Origin: Chelonoidis abingdonii
Lineage: Eukaryota; Chordata; Testudines; Testudinidae
NCBI RefSeq assembly: GCF_003597395.2
Contig: NC_133770.1
Span: 298,279,827 to 298,343,826, forward strand
DNA: 64,000 nt
Direction of reading: 5' to 3'
Below the pieces are notes generated by a model. That model saw nothing but the letters and a program-made list of their open reading frames with translations. It was not told where the DNA came from and searched no databases. This document shows positions 10,521 to 22,137 of the stretch, piece by piece (the stretch's first letter is position 1; every line of letters starts with the position of its first letter). Both the position numbers and the translations under genes were made by a program.

Positions 10521-10990
10521 TTCATAGATTCCCAGGCCAGAAGGGACCATTTTGGTCATTTCGTCTGCCTCCCTGTGTGACACAGCCTGGAGATCTGCCC
10601 CCAAGTCATTCCTACAGCAGATCTGTTAGAGAAACAGTCAGTCTGGATTTAAAAATTGCCAGTGATGGAAAATCTACCATGACCTTTGGTAAATTGTTCC
10701 AATGACCAATTAGCCTAATTTATGCCTTACTTCCAGGCTGAATTTGTCCAGCTTCAACCCCAGCCGTTGAATGGTGTTAGACCTTCCTCTGCTAGACCAA
10801 AGAGACGTTATTAAATATCTGTTCCCCACATAGACACTGATCACCCCGGAAGCGTCTCTTTGTTAAACTAACTCAATTGAGCTCTCTGAGCCTGTCACGG
10901 GAAGGCAGGTTTTCAAATCCTGGCTCTTCTCTGCACCCTCTTCAATTTACCAACCTCCTCCTTGAATTGTGGGCGCTAGAACTGGATGCT
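10521..10990 (-). mobile_element. CR1 LINE 3' end, antisense
   Basis: The element's 3' end is at the low coordinate ('ttcatagattcccaggccag'), followed by antisense 3' UTR and the end of the reverse-transcriptase frame: 'gaaggga-ccattttggtc', 'atttaaaaattgccagtgat', 'ttggtaaattgttccaatg', 'ccttgaattgtgggcgctag'. 5'-truncated, as most CR1 copies are. Confidence 0.85.
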
Positions 10991-11920
10991 GCTGGGGGGT
11001 GAGCACAGGCTGAGGAAGATATTCCTTCTCTTCCCTTTTACCTCTCCTCCCCTGACCATGATGGCAGGTCTCTGGTCTCTCTTTGCCCGAATCCCTCCCA
11101 TCTCACACCATCCTTTCGCCTTTCCTTCTCTGCTCCGTGCAGCCCGTTTCTGCCTTCAGGGCTGCGAGTCCTTCAGGGCGCGGACCAAGGGCTGTAACTT
11201 CCTTAGGGTCTGTTTACGCTGCGGTCGGAGGGGTGACAGCACCTCAGGCAGGCAGTGCAGCTAAAAATAGCAGCAAAGGCCTGGCAGCTTGGGCGGCAGG
11301 CCGGGAAGGGGAATACGTGCCACGGGAGCTGGGGCGGGCTTGTGCACATCAGCACTGTTATCTTTAGCCATGCTAGATAGCTTGCATCTAGCGTGAGTCT
11401 GCCTGTCCGAGCTGTGGCCATCCCTCTGACTGCTGCATAGACCGACCCTTAGACTGTGCCCGCTGGGTACCATGGGACGTGGCATGTAGGGGCTCTGGGG
11501 ACATCTCAATACCTGTCCTGTCCCAGCCATTTCCCTGGGGCCCACTGCAACTCCAAACCCATCTTCCTACCCAGAGGGTCCTGGGTGCCCTTCACGAGCT
11601 CTGTGCAGCCCCATCAGTGCAAGGAGTCAGCAGGAATGCTGCTGGGGAAGGGATGGGTATTGCGCCCCCGTGGGGGCAGACGCAGGGCTGTGTGGTGTCA
11701 CCATTGCCCTGCGTTCCCTGGCTTCTGTAAGGTGCTGGCTCATTTTTGCTTGGCCTGCTAAGATGCTGTTTTGGGGAGATGTGGGGCAGCAAGCAGGGGG
11801 ATGGAGGGGAAACCTACCTAACTTGAGGGACGTCCCAGAGCAGCCTAGCCCTGTGGCTAGTTGCAAAAGCCTCATGAAGCTCAAGGGAGTCAGGGTTGGG
11901 AGGAAGGATGGACTGGGGGT
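10991..11920. other. No gene or repeat recognised
   Basis: Single-copy-looking sequence of balanced composition. Frames up to 125 codons are open on both strands in parallel and carry no domain. Confidence 0.4.
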
Positions 11921-11924
11921 GAAG

Positions 11925-12055
11925 ACACCGGGCTCGGGACCTGGAGATCTGTGTTCAGTTCCTGGCACTGCTGCAGACTCCCTGTGTTGCTCAAGCTGCC
12001 CCATGCCTCAGTTTCCCCACAGTCACTTAGAGAGACTGTAATCCGTGCACTTCGT
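11925..12055 (+). mobile_element. MIR-type SINE fragment
   Basis: 'gggacctggagatctgtgtt', 'cagttcctggcactgctgca', and 'ccccatgcctcagtttcccc' follow MIR order in sense orientation. Confidence 0.6.
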
Positions 12056-12097
12056 GGGTGTGGTTCTCTGTCCCATCTAGTGGCAACAAGACAACAG

Positions 12098-12116
12098 AGA
12101 GAGAGAGAGAGAGATT
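12098..12116. repeat. (GA)n microsatellite
   Basis: Short uninterrupted GA run. Confidence 0.7.
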
Positions 12117-12117
12117 C

Positions 12118-13200
12118 ATGAGTCTGCTCTACAGCCAAGGCCCAAAGAAGCCTGGACCCAGCGTGCTGACCATGAGGATGGATGTGCTGTGGACTGAGGT
12201 TAGAAGGACCCTTGGTGTGATTTGGCTGCTGGGGCAATGAGAACTGCCCCCAGGCCAATGGGGGTGGGATTTGGAGTGGACTGTCTCTAAAAGGGGAGCC
12301 CCCCTGCCCAACGCAGTACAGTGAGAAGATGGCACCTGAGCATCACCTTGCATGCTCAGGGGTGTGGTGGTAGGTCTCAGACCCCTGCTCCAGACAGTTT
12401 TCATTCAGGGGCATTTGTGCACCCATGGAACTAGGCAAGATGCTGGTTTGCACACAGAGAGCAGGCCAAGCTGTGACTGCATGCTGCAGAGCTGCCTCTC
12501 CTCAGAAACTAGCCTGTTTGCACTGTTAGAAATGGAGGCTCTTTGCTGTCAGAAAAACGGCTCCCCCCCCCCCACACACTGATGTTTCACGCCATGTGCA
12601 CAGAGGAGTTGGACGAAAACAGGTGTAAGCAGGGCCTGAATGAACTCTCCCCTGACAGCTAGTTGGGGAGGGGAGAGACTTCAGGAGCAAACTGTATTTA
12701 CATGAACACACCCACTCTGTGTATCTAGCAGATGGGAGTTGTGAAGCTCCAAGTGATCAACTTTGGCTGATGCTGGGTTACAAATCACTTTAGTTATTGA
12801 ATGCAGGGGGAGTGAAATGTTATCTTCATGATATGACTAAAGGGGAGCAGAACTGTGCTGAGCCTGTCCTGATTGAGGGGTCACTCTCAGCTGAAAGGAA
12901 CTGGCTAAGCCAGGGGCTCGAATGCCGAGCCCTGTGAAAATGGGGACAGGTGTGTGGGTTAGGAGGGTGAACTGTCTTTAATGGCCCCTGGCTTGGTTTA
13001 ACTTGTTCCTCCCCCACTGTTCAAAGATAGGGCTAAATAGGCTTCATTAGGAGTCTTTCGTTATGTTAAAGTGCTCAAATGAGACCTCAAATTGTGTGGT
13101 GGGGTAGTGTCTCTGCCCAGCCTGCAAAGAACTGAAAATTACTAAGCAACTGATGTGCAGTAGTCACAGCAGAGAGGCAGGTAGTGACTGATAGTTGCCT
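12118..13200. other. No gene; possible upstream part of an LTR
   Basis: Nothing recognisable up to about 12,720. About 12,720-13,200 may be the U3 portion of the LTR whose 3' part follows; the phrasing 'gagcagaactgtgctgagcc' fits a reptile LTR I recall, but I could not find a start with a matching duplication. Confidence 0.35.
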
Positions 13201-13204
13201 GGTC

Positions 13205-13796
13205 AATGAGTGGCTGGTGAGGTGGTCAGCAGAGAGGAGCTGTGGTGGGGCGGTCAGCATTGCTGGCGAGGCGACCAGCCAGATCAACTGCTAGGAGGGC
13301 AGAGCAAGGTGCCTTCTTCTCTTGGTGGGAGGGGAACTCTCACAGATGCACCTTGGAACCCTGGGACTTCACTGACCCAGGACAACCACTGTGAGTGGGG
13401 AGCGGTGAGGGAGCAGACGGGGCACAAAAAAGGGGCACAAAAAAGGAACGGTTGTTGTCAAGATCACCAGGCGGAAGGCTCTGCCCCTCCTTCCCCCCAC
13501 TCTGCAGTGGGCGTCCTGCTCACAGTTTTAGGTTTAGGAATCCTACTTGTGGCATTTTCCCTAATTAATGTCATGTGACTTCCCTCCTTTCATTAAATGT
13601 TTCCTTTCTACACTCAGACTCTGTGCTTGCGAGAGGAGAAGTATTGCTCCTTAGAGGCGCCCAGGGTTGGTGTGTAAATTTCCCAGGTTACTGGGTGGGG
13701 GCTCGAGCTGATTCTGTGTTGTATCAATGGAAAAGAACCCCTAGATATTGAACCCAGCCTTGGTTGCCGCTGGTTCCACCTGGCAGAAGGGTTACA
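13205..13796 (+). mobile_element. LTR (retroviral type), 3' part, family A copy 1
   Basis: From about 13,590 to 13,796 the sequence is a close match to the 3' end of the complete LTR at 14,016-15,280: 'cactcagactctgtgcttgc', 'gaggcgcccagg', 'actgggtgggggctcgagc', ending 'ggcagaagggttaca'. The preceding part is a more divergent version of the same U3, with a shorter version of the purine-rich repeat block. No internal viral genes are present. Start not resolved. Confidence 0.65.
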
Positions 13797-14015
13797 CCTC
13801 AAAGGCTCTTGCTGGAAGGTTGTAGGGTAACACAGCTTTATTTCTGACAACTCTGATTGGTAGCACACAAGAACCCCAAAACAAAGAGACAGAAATCAGG
13901 CTGCTCTCAAAAGCAGAGCAGCACAACTCACCCGAACTTCCCGTAGGTTGGCTGCTGACTGACAGTTGCTTGGTAAATCCAGATCTCGTGCTTCCCTACA
14001 AAGCCTCCAAGCCTG

Positions 14016-15280
14016 TGTAAGCAGAGTCAGGATGAGCTGTACCCTGACATCTGGTGGTGAAGTATGGGAAGTGTGGAAAGAATGTCTGGAATGCGAAATC
14101 TCAAATATTTGCATAGGCACGCCTACCCCATCCCAGACTGCCGAGCTGTGAGACTGCTTTGTGACAGAAATGACTCAACCTCAGTTGGGTGGTACTTGCT
14201 AGACAAGGGACATGGGTTCCAAAACCCTGTGAATAGAGAGAGGTTGGGGACAGGTATTTGTGCCTGGTGGTGCAGGCTCCTTGTGGAGCTAGAAGCACCA
14301 GTTGCACCCCCTCCTCTCTCCACTGTGGAATGTCAGAGTTGATTTTTTATTCCCTTAAGACTCTAGATACAGGTTGCTGAGCTGAACTCACTTTGGGCTA
14401 ATGGTGCACTAGCACTGGGCTCCCCTACTATGTGCTGAGATCACTAAGAGCTGAAATCACAAAAGAGCTGAAATTACTGAGCTGGGAGCACTGAGTACTG
14501 TGCTAACTAGTGGGGGAGCCTGAAGCTATACTGTGGAACAGAGCAGCTGGCGGAGTGGAGCAGTTTATGGGGATGGCTGGAGCGGACCACAGGACAGCTG
14601 GTGGAGTGGAGCGGCTGGCAGAGCGGAGTAGCTGTGGGGCGTGTGGAGCAGCCCATAGAGCGAGCGGAGCCGAGCAGTTTGCTGGGACAACTGGAGCAGC
14701 TCACGATGCAGCTGGTAGAGCGGAGCAGTTTGTGAGAACGGCCGGAGGAGCAGAGTGGAGCGGCTGGTAAGGCGGAGCAGTTCGTGGAGAAGGCGGAAGC
14801 AGAACCCACGGAGAGGCAGGGCAGTTGGCCCTGGACCACGTAAGGTGCCCCTTTCACCCAGGCTGGGGGGAGGGACCTCTACAGATAGACTCTTGAATTC
14901 TGGGGTGGCATTGACCAGAGACTTTTGGGTTGTTGGACTTTGGAGTGATTGGACTTAAGACCCTAAGGGGGAAAGGACATTGCCAAATGTACTTGGGGGG
15001 GTGGTTATGGTTTGTGTTATAACTCTGTTTGTGGTGTTTCTCCAATGGGATGCCACATTGATTCCTTCCTTTATTAAAAAGATTTCGCTACACTCAGACT
15101 CCGTGCTTGCGAGAGGGGAAGTATTGCCTCCTAGAGGCGCCCAGGAGGGTATGGTATGTAAGTGTCCCAGGTCACTGGGTGGGGGCTCGAGCCGGTTATG
15201 CCTTGTGTTATTGAAACGGAACCCCTGGATACTGAACCCGGCCCTTGTTGCTGCCAACTCAGAGGGGCAGAAGGGTTACA
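14016..15280 (+). mobile_element. Complete solo LTR, family A copy 2, 4-bp duplication
   Basis: The unit begins TGTAAGCAGAGTCAGG and ends AGAAGGGTTACA, giving inverted TGTAA/TTACA termini. It is flanked by CCTG at 14,012-14,015 and 15,281-15,284, a 4-bp target duplication of the kind made by class I (gamma-like) endogenous retroviruses. Inside, 14,530-14,830 is a purine-rich block of 'gcggagcagtttgtg'-like units. Near the 3' end 'tttattaaaa' supplies an ATTAAA-type polyadenylation signal ahead of 'cactcagactccgtgcttgc'. There are no gag, pol or env sequences on either side, so this is a solo LTR left by recombination. Confidence 0.88.
14530..14830 (+). repeat. Purine-rich degenerate tandem block inside the LTR
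   Basis: Units of roughly 12-35 bases built on 'gagcggctgg' and 'gcggagcagttt' repeat about ten or more times. The antisense copy of the same LTR (20,918-22,137) has a visibly shorter block at 21,420-21,590, so the repeat number varies between copies. Confidence 0.6.
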
Positions 15281-15394
15281 CCTGCAAGCTGGACCAGGAA
15301 GTTCCCTGAGAATTTAAAAGTGTCAGCTTAAAAATTGTACACAATTTTCAATCCACCACCTGTTTTAAAAGCAAAAAGCATCATACTCTGAGGA

Positions 15395-15875
15395 TGTTCT
15401 TTTCTATGGTGAATATTTCACACCCGCCCTCCGGTTTGCACCCTTTGACCAGGGAAGCCCACAGAGGGATAGAGTCTCAAATAGCATCACCAATATTTTA
15501 GCAAGATACTCTTCCACACAATAGACAAATATCCTCTGGAACTCCCTGCCACAAGAGAGCACTGAAGCCAGGCACTTGGAAAAAATCAAACACAGGACTG
15601 GGCATTTATAGGGATAATGAGATTATCCAGCACTAAAATAAAAAGTTTGGGAGGGAAGTAAACCTTTATGCTCCAGGGCACAAACCAACCTCTAATTGAG
15701 TGTGATGAGGAAGGAATTTTCCCAGGGCAGGTTATTTCATCATTTCCCAGTAAGGGACTTCTTGCCCCTTTCTCTGAAGCAGCAGGTATTGGCCATTGCT
15801 GGAGATGGGATCCTGGACTACATGCCACCTGATCTGAGTCAGTCTGGTAATTCTTATGTTTCTAAGATGATTGTA
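15395..15875 (+). mobile_element. LINE 3' end (CR1-like)
   Basis: Sense-strand LINE tail. 'atcctctggaactccctgcc' near 15,531 is the conserved 3' UTR block. 'gcaggtattggccattgctg' near 15,782 and 'atgggatcctggactacatg' near 15,806 lead to the end, 'ctggtaattcttatg'. 5'-truncated and diverged. Confidence 0.7.
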
Positions 15876-16290
15876 GCTGAAAACATTTTGCAACACAGTG
15901 TGCCTGTTGGTTCATGGGGCAGCCTGCTCCTGATCCATTGAACTTTCAATGTGCTGGGCTCAGAGAGACTGCTCGGGGTTTTCCTTCAGGGAAGTCACAG
16001 CGCTTTCTTCCTCAGATGGCATTATTGGATGGCTGCCCCTGAGATAATTCACACTCGTAGAAGGAACAGAGCATCTCAGGAGAGAGAGCCGCTGACTCCG
16101 GGGATCATTAGTAATATGCAGAGCCTTTCACCTCCACTTCACTGCTTCACCCCAGGGCTTTATCATCCCCAGGGAGCTCATGACGAAGGGCGCATTGTGT
16201 CTCTCTCTGAGTGGTTTGTACTGCAGCCCTTCACCCTGCTGTCTGAGCTCCTTCTTGCTTTTCAGTCAGCTCTACAAGAGGAGGGGCAGC
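15876..16290. other. No gene or repeat recognised
   Basis: Nothing beyond short frames without domains. Confidence 0.4.
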
Positions 16291-16299
16291 ACTATTGTC

Positions 16300-16445
16300 T
16301 GCATTGTTGGGGAAACTGAGGCACAGAGCGAGATGGGGAAGAGGCTTGCCCAAGGTCACCCAGCAAGCCAGTGGGGCAGGAAGGGACAGACCTCAGCTCT
16401 TCAGACTCCCAGTCCAATGGGCCCTACTCTGGCTGAGCCACTAGG
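16300..16445 (-). mobile_element. MIR-type SINE, antisense
   Basis: 'ggggaaactgaggcacagag', 'cttgcccaaggtcacccagc', 'cctcagctcttcagactccc' is the classic antisense MIR order. Confidence 0.75.
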
Positions 16446-16570
16446 ATCCATTGCACACAAATGCTCCCTCCCTTACCCAGCAGTTGGGTAGCGGAACCTG
16501 CAGAACTGCCCTGCCCTAAGCCCAGGCCACCTTGATCTCACCACCCTGGGGCAATGCCTGGGCCCTGTGC

Positions 16571-16790
16571 TCATAGACTCACAGACTTTAAGTCAGAAGG
16601 GACCATAATGATCATCTAGTCTGACCTCCTGCACAACGCAGGCCACAGAATCTCACCCACCCACTCCTGTAACAAACCCCTAACCTGTGTCTGAGTTACT
16701 GAAGTCCTCAAATCGTGGTTTAAAGACCTCAAGTTGCAGAGAATCCTCCAGCAAGTGACCCATGCCCCATGCTGCAGAGGAAGGCAAGGG
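16571..16790 (-). mobile_element. CR1-type LINE 3' end, antisense
   Basis: Begins 'tcatagactcacagacttta', then 'agaagggaccataatgatca', 'ctgacctcctgcacaacgca', and 'gagaatcctccagcaagtga'. This is one of the recurrent CR1 3'-end subfamilies of turtles. Confidence 0.8.
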
Positions 16791-17345
16791 AGGGGCGTGG
16801 TGCTGCGTGTGGATGCCCACATGTGATAAGCATGTGGGGGCTTTGCCCCCATTGGCAGAGGGGGCGCTGTCGGCCTGGTCAGCAGAGGCAGCTGTAGTAG
16901 GCATGGTGGGGGGCGCGGGGAATAAGACAATGGGAGATGTGGTCAAACACAGAAGCGCCCAAGGCCGGATCCAGGCACGAGGGGATGCCCCACGCCCAAG
17001 GCCGGCTGCTCTCCAGCACACTCAAGTCACCTGGTGACAGGTGGGAAGGGATGAGGGGGAAGATGTCAGCGGCTCTCTGTGCATGCCAGAAGGCTCAAGC
17101 ACTTGGGAGCAGCAATGCCCTCCAGGGCATGGGGAGGACTGGGGAAGGGCTGGGAGATGGAGGGTGAATGATCCAAGGGGAAAGGAGTGTGCTCAGGAAG
17201 GCAGAGTCTCTGTGTCACCGTGAGATCTGAGCATCTCTGCTAATCCCTCACCAGAATAAGTTCTGCTCGGGCCAGAGGGCGATCTCATTACTTACATAGG
17301 TAATTCCCCTGTCTCGAGTGGGCTTCCGGCATGAGTAAGACTGTT
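16791..17345. other. No gene or repeat recognised
   Basis: G-rich plus strand with overlapping short frames; no domain. Confidence 0.4.
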
Positions 17346-17359
17346 GTGGTTTAGGAGGA

Positions 17360-17535
17360 AGCAGGGTCTAGTGGTCAGAGCAAGGGTCTTACCCCACAGA
17401 CCCGTCATTGTCTCACTGTGTGAATCCGAGCCGAGCAACTTCCCCATCTGTAAAATGGGACGTGCGCCTGACCTACTACACGGGGCTGGACGCTGAGTCC
17501 AGCCTCATTAATGCTGTAAAGTGCTTTGTTAAGGA
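17360..17535 (+). mobile_element. MIR-type SINE
   Basis: 'gggtctagtggtcagagca', 'ctcactgtgtgaatccgagc', 'ccccatctgtaaaatgggac', and 'gctgtaaagtgctttg' give head, core and tail in sense order. Confidence 0.75.
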
Positions 17536-17926
17536 CCCAATTTGGGTGATGAATTCTAGTGTGAAGGGAACTAGCTAATGAAGAGATATGGGACCAGGGT
17601 GAAACAGTTAGACCCAGAACTTTGTCCAGCCCACACACTGGGGTGTTAGAATTGGAGGTTTTGGTCTGATCCAATATTAATCCGTTTGCAAAATTCTGAT
17701 CTTGGTCCAAGTTCATATTTCAAGTGGCCCCAAAGCACATAGATTTTTTGATCCATGATTTGGGTTCAAGCCCATCTCCACTAGTAAGGTTAGTGTATCT
17801 CTGGCCACTGTGTTTGCAAAATCCTGGGGAACCGAGGAGGCCCTGGAAGGCTGGAGGAAATACAAATGTGGTACCGAGCTTCTGAAAAGGAAAGAGACTT
17901 AATCCTGGCAGTTACTCTCCTGAAGT
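17536..17926. other. No gene or repeat recognised
   Basis: Diffuse AT-balanced sequence, nothing supported. Confidence 0.4.
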
Positions 17927-18130
17927 ACATAAGAACTGCCACACAGAGTCAGACCAAAGCTCCATCTAGCCCAGTGTCTTGTTTTCCAACAGTGGCCAAT
18001 GCCAGGTGCCCCAGAGGGAATGAACAGAACAGGGCAATTACCAAGTGATCCATCCGCTGTCATCCACTCCCAGCTTCTGGCAATTCCCATCCCAAGACTA
18101 ACTCCTATCCCATGTCAAACAGTGGCTCAG
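17927..18130 (-). mobile_element. CR1-type LINE 3' end, antisense
   Basis: 'acataagaactgccacacag' then 'agtcagaccaaagctccatc', 'aacagtggccaatgccaggt', 'gccccagagggaatgaacag' and 'ccactcccagcttctggcaa' match the antisense end of the CR1 subfamily also seen at 50,928 (antisense) and about 36,960-37,070 (sense). Confidence 0.85.
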
Positions 18131-18139
18131 AGATGACTA

Positions 18140-18985
18140 GAAAAACCCCTCACTATGTATCCAGAGGATGGTGGAACCAGGAACAAGAAGCAGCATAGAG
18201 GAGTTTATAGCGAATACATTTTGCCAAACAAATGTGACTGCTCTTTTAAATCAAGTAACGACATGAGTGGCTGAAGGGAAAGTGGAGGCTGTATTGTGCT
18301 GGTTTTGGCTTTGATATGGTGCCTGGCAAAATCTGACTCGAAAAATTAATTACAGTTGGCTTGGTTCGGACGGCTGGCATGCAGCTGAAAACCAGCTCGA
18401 GGACTGTGAATAAAGGATGCTGATTAACATCAATGGATCATGTTATAGGACGTGCCTAGTGGGTGTGGCAAGGAATAGTTTGATCCGGTCTTAGTTAGCA
18501 TCCTGTCTAGTCACCAGGAACAGGAACTAACCATCATGCAAGTGAAATTGACGGATGACACTAAAGCGGCCAGAGCGGCAAACACCACACCGAGAAAGGA
18601 GGACTGCTCAGAGGGACTGACATGCAGAGAAACTAGAAACACCCGCAGGAAATAACAATGAGATTGTGCTTGAGAAAGTCCAGCTAGTGTATCAGTCCAG
18701 AGGGCAGGGGAATAATTCGGGGCACAAAGATTCAAGCCGCGATCCAGAGAGAGACCTGGGGTGAGACAGGAGAGCAAACGGAACATGAGTTTGTGAGGCA
18801 GCCTTGGAGTTAAAAAGCCAGAGCAGCACATCCCATGGCGGAGTGAATGGTCCCTTCTGATCTCGCTGGGGTGAGCCTCGGCTTGCAGCATAGCATGTCG
18901 AGGGCCAAACTGCAGAGTCTTCCGAGCACAGGAGCAGTGCAAGGTCTGGCTCCCTGGCTCCCATCACGAATGATCACGGGCATTA
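18140..18985 (+). mobile_element. Old LINE body fragment (L2/CR1-like)
   Basis: Sense-strand reminders of a LINE reverse-transcriptase frame: 'catttt-gccaaacaaatgtg' near 18,218, a 'gatgacactaaagc' block near 18,554, 'gcaggaaataacaatgagat' near 18,644, and 'gagagacctggggtgagac' near 18,748. Too decayed to translate through. Confidence 0.55.
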
Positions 18986-19059
18986 GATGGAGCTGGATGG
19001 GGGCAGATGCCGGAGCTGCCGTGGGGCCCACTGAAGCCTAACAGAGCTTAATATGTATC

Positions 19060-20060
19060 ACTTGCTGTGATTGGGCGAACTCCCCACGCTAGCCCTGCAA
19101 GAGCAGAACTGGGCCAATCAGGCTGCAATTATGCCTGGGGGCAAAAGCCCTGATTAGGGGAAGCTCACCTGTGTGGGACAGGCCAGCTTGTATAAAGACA
19201 AGGAATTGGAAGGAGGGGGACAGGAGGCATGTTTGGGGCATATAGAGGCAAGTAGCCATGGTTACGCTCTGGGAGGAGGGAGTGGTGAGGCTGGCAAACC
19301 CAGAGGAGGGGGGAAGGCCAAGAGGTAAGGAAGAGGCTCAGGGAAAGGCAGCAAGGTACAGGAGGGAACCTCACCATGGCTGCTCTTTAGAAGGTCCCTG
19401 AGCCAGACCCCAGAGCAAAGGGCAGGCTGGGTTCCCCTGCCAGCCACTGAGGGAGCGGCACCGGGAGCAGTGAATGAGATTGCGGGTGAGCAGGGACTTT
19501 ACTACCCGTCCCCGGAAGGGGAAACCACACAGTGACCTGGCCAGAGGAAAACGTCACAAAGAGGATGCTGCGGTTCCGGGAGCGAAAGAAGGGCCTGTGG
19601 ACTGCGAAAGTGGCAGAGTGTAACAGTTGGAAGGGGCATTGGCCTGGCAGAGCTAATCCCCCGAATGGCCAGGAGGAGGCTCCATTCGGTGGTGAGTCAA
19701 GCACCCCGACACACTGACCTAAGAGAGAATTAAAGAGCCAAATGCTAGCAGTTGATGACAGTCAGAAGGGGGTGAACTTCAATGGGAGAGGGGAATTATT
19801 TCAGGTGGCACCAGAGGATTTGGCTAGTGGGGATGGGATGGAACTGAGAGTGGGAACATGTTGGAAAATGCTCAAGTGTCAAGGGACATGGAAAGCCCTG
19901 GCGCGTGGGACATTTAAAACTAGACTGGCTAGAACTCTGATTAATGTTTCCCATTGTACAGTCTGGATTGGCAGGGATGGAACAGATGGTATAATAGGGT
20001 CTTTACATCCGTTCCTACTATGGTTCCCGTCGGATGAGCCTGTGCCCTGACAGAAGGGCA
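19060..20060 (+). mobile_element. Possible LTR-type repeat, unresolved
   Basis: About 19,130-19,200 reads like an LTR promoter (ccctgattaggggaagctcacctgt in two halves, then TATA-like 'ttgtataaagac' at 19,189-19,200). The downstream G-rich tract and the LINE-like tail near 19,905-20,050 do not let me define ends. No duplication was found. Low-confidence entry that accounts for the interval. Confidence 0.3.
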
Positions 20061-20530
20061 AAGGAATCACTTGGTCACATTAATGCCCGGTAAATTTAGA
20101 GCCGACAAAGTTGCCCAGTTTTTGTCCAGCCAGCTTGTGAAGTCCTATTCCTGCACTGAGGGCATGGAGTCCAAAGGGCAAATCTAACATTGGTGCTAAG
20201 CCACAGGCTTGACCTGAGTGACACCAAGGACGAGTACCAATGGGCTGAGTCATTAGACCGTGATAGCAGCACAGGTCTGTGCTTGCAGCCACCCAGTCTC
20301 GGAGACGGATAATGAAATGTCATGCTTCCGGGTATCCGCTGATCGCTGCCTAAGTCAAAAAGGGATTTCCCCTCATGTAGCATTGCAGAGAGGCATTCGG
20401 GGTACCACTCACTTCTGAATCAGAGGCCATTAGCACTGCCCATGTGAGGTGCTTGACTTGGGGACGGACGGGCTGATTCAGGGTACCAGAACCTGCGTCG
20501 ATGCTGGATGCTTTTGATCTACATTTTCCC
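20061..20530. other. No gene or repeat recognised
   Basis: Frames of 70-95 codons on the minus strand overlap each other without a domain. Confidence 0.4.
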
Positions 20531-20534
20531 TCAT

Positions 20535-20917
20535 GAGAGGCAGAGTGGTCTGGTGGCTAAGGGGCTGAGCTGGCATTCAGATCTGCGTTAGACCTGGGAA
20601 GTGAACTCGAGATCCCTGAGCAAGTCAGTTAAAGGGACAATTTTTCAGAAGTGATGAGTGATTTTCGGGTGCCTGACTCAAGAGGCTTTAAAGGGGCCTG
20701 ATTTGAAGGCAGGTATCTGGCACTATCTGGAAACTGGGACCCTTTAACGAGTCAGTCTCAGTACAGACACCCATGTTCAAAAATCCTGGCTCAATTTCTG
20801 TGGCTCAATTCCCCATCTGTAAAATGGGGATACTAATGCCCCCTTTTCTCCCACCCTCTGCCTATCTGATCCACTTAGATTGGGAACTCTTCAGGACAGG
20901 GATTCTCTCTTTCTTTA
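20535..20917 (+). mobile_element. MIR-type SINE, split, left part
   Basis: Head and core at 20,540-20,635 ('gcagagtggtctggtggcta', 'acctgggaagtgaactcgag'). After about 150 bases of a foldback-like insert the tail resumes at 20,795 ('ccccatctgtaaaatgggga') and runs to 'gggattctctctttcttta', where the LTR interrupts. The tail continues beyond it at 22,138. Confidence 0.7.
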
Positions 20918-22137
20918 TGTACCCCTTCTGCCCCTCTGAGTTGGCAGCAACAAGGGCCGGGTTCAGTATCCAGGGGTTCCGTTTCAGCAACTCAATGCAT
21001 AACCGGCTTGAGCCCCCACCCAGTGACCTGGGACACTTACATATCACACCCCCCTGGGCGCTTCTAGGAGGCAATACTTCCCCTCTCGCAAGCACAGAGT
21101 CTGAGTGGTAACAAAATCTTTTTAATAAAGGAAGGAATCAATGCAGCATCCCATTGGAGAAAACACCACAAACAGGGTTATAACACAAACCATGAACAAA
21201 AAACCCACCTCCAGTACGTTCAGGCAATGTCCTTTCCCCCTTAGGGTTCTTAAGTCCAATCATCCCAAAGTCCAACAACCCAAAAGTCTCTGGTCAGTAG
21301 CCACCCAGAATTCAAGAGTTTATCTGTAGAGTTTTACCCCTCCACCCAGCCTGTGTGGAAATGGGGGGGGGAGTCCACACAGGGTATTAAGGGGCACCTT
21401 ACGTGGGCCAGGGCCAACTGCTCTGCCGCTCCATGAAGTTCTGCTGCAGCCTTCACCATGACCAGTTTCCACCACACCAGCTGTGCTGCTCCTCCAGCCG
21501 CCCCTGGCAAACCGCTTCACTCTCGCTCACTGTTCCATGGGCTGCTTCAACATGCTGCAACTGCTCCACTCTGCCAGCTGCTTATCAATAGGTCTTGCAG
21601 ACTCCCCACTAGGTAACACAGCACTCAGTGATTTCAGCTCTTAGTAGGAGAGCCCTGGTGCTGGTGCACTATTGGTCCAACATGAATCAGCTCAGTAGTC
21701 TCTAGATGGACTCCTAATAGAATCAAAAGTGCTCTACTCTTTAATAGTGGAGAGAGAACGTGCAATTGGTGTTCCAAGACCCTCAAAGGGCCCATGCATC
21801 AGGTGCACATATCAGTCCCAACCTCTCTCAATTCATGGGTTTTGGAACCCATGTCCCATGTTAGCAAGTACCACCCAGCTGAGGTTGAGTCATTTCTGTC
21901 ACAAAGCAGTCCACAGCTCCCATTCACACAATCAGGTGACAAACTTTTTTTCTTTCCTCCTGCCCCAATAACAAAGAAATTGGGGATTCCAGAGCTGTTA
22001 AAATCACCATCCCAAGCTGCTGTGGGGTTATGCTAAGTGGGGGAGTGGATACCAATGCATTCTTAAAATTCTTTCCACACTCTCTACAATTCCCCACCAG
22101 ATATCAGGGATGTCAGCTCATCCTGACTCTGCTTACA
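20918..22137 (-). mobile_element. Complete solo LTR, family A copy 3, 4-bp duplication
   Basis: Reverse complement of the LTR at 14,016-15,280: on this strand it opens 'tgtaccccttctgcc' and closes 'gactctgcttaca'. TTTA flanks it on both sides (20,914-20,917 and 22,138-22,141). It is 1,220 bases against 1,265 for the plus-strand copy, mainly because the internal purine-rich block is shorter. The host sequence on the two sides joins into one SINE tail, so the empty site can be reconstructed. No internal retroviral sequence remains. Confidence 0.88.

Noticed and set aside
13210..15309. Frames of about 110-120 codons within the LTRs (13,210-13,578; 14,980-15,309)
   Set aside because: They lie wholly in LTR sequence, which is non-coding, and are not shared in frame between the copies.
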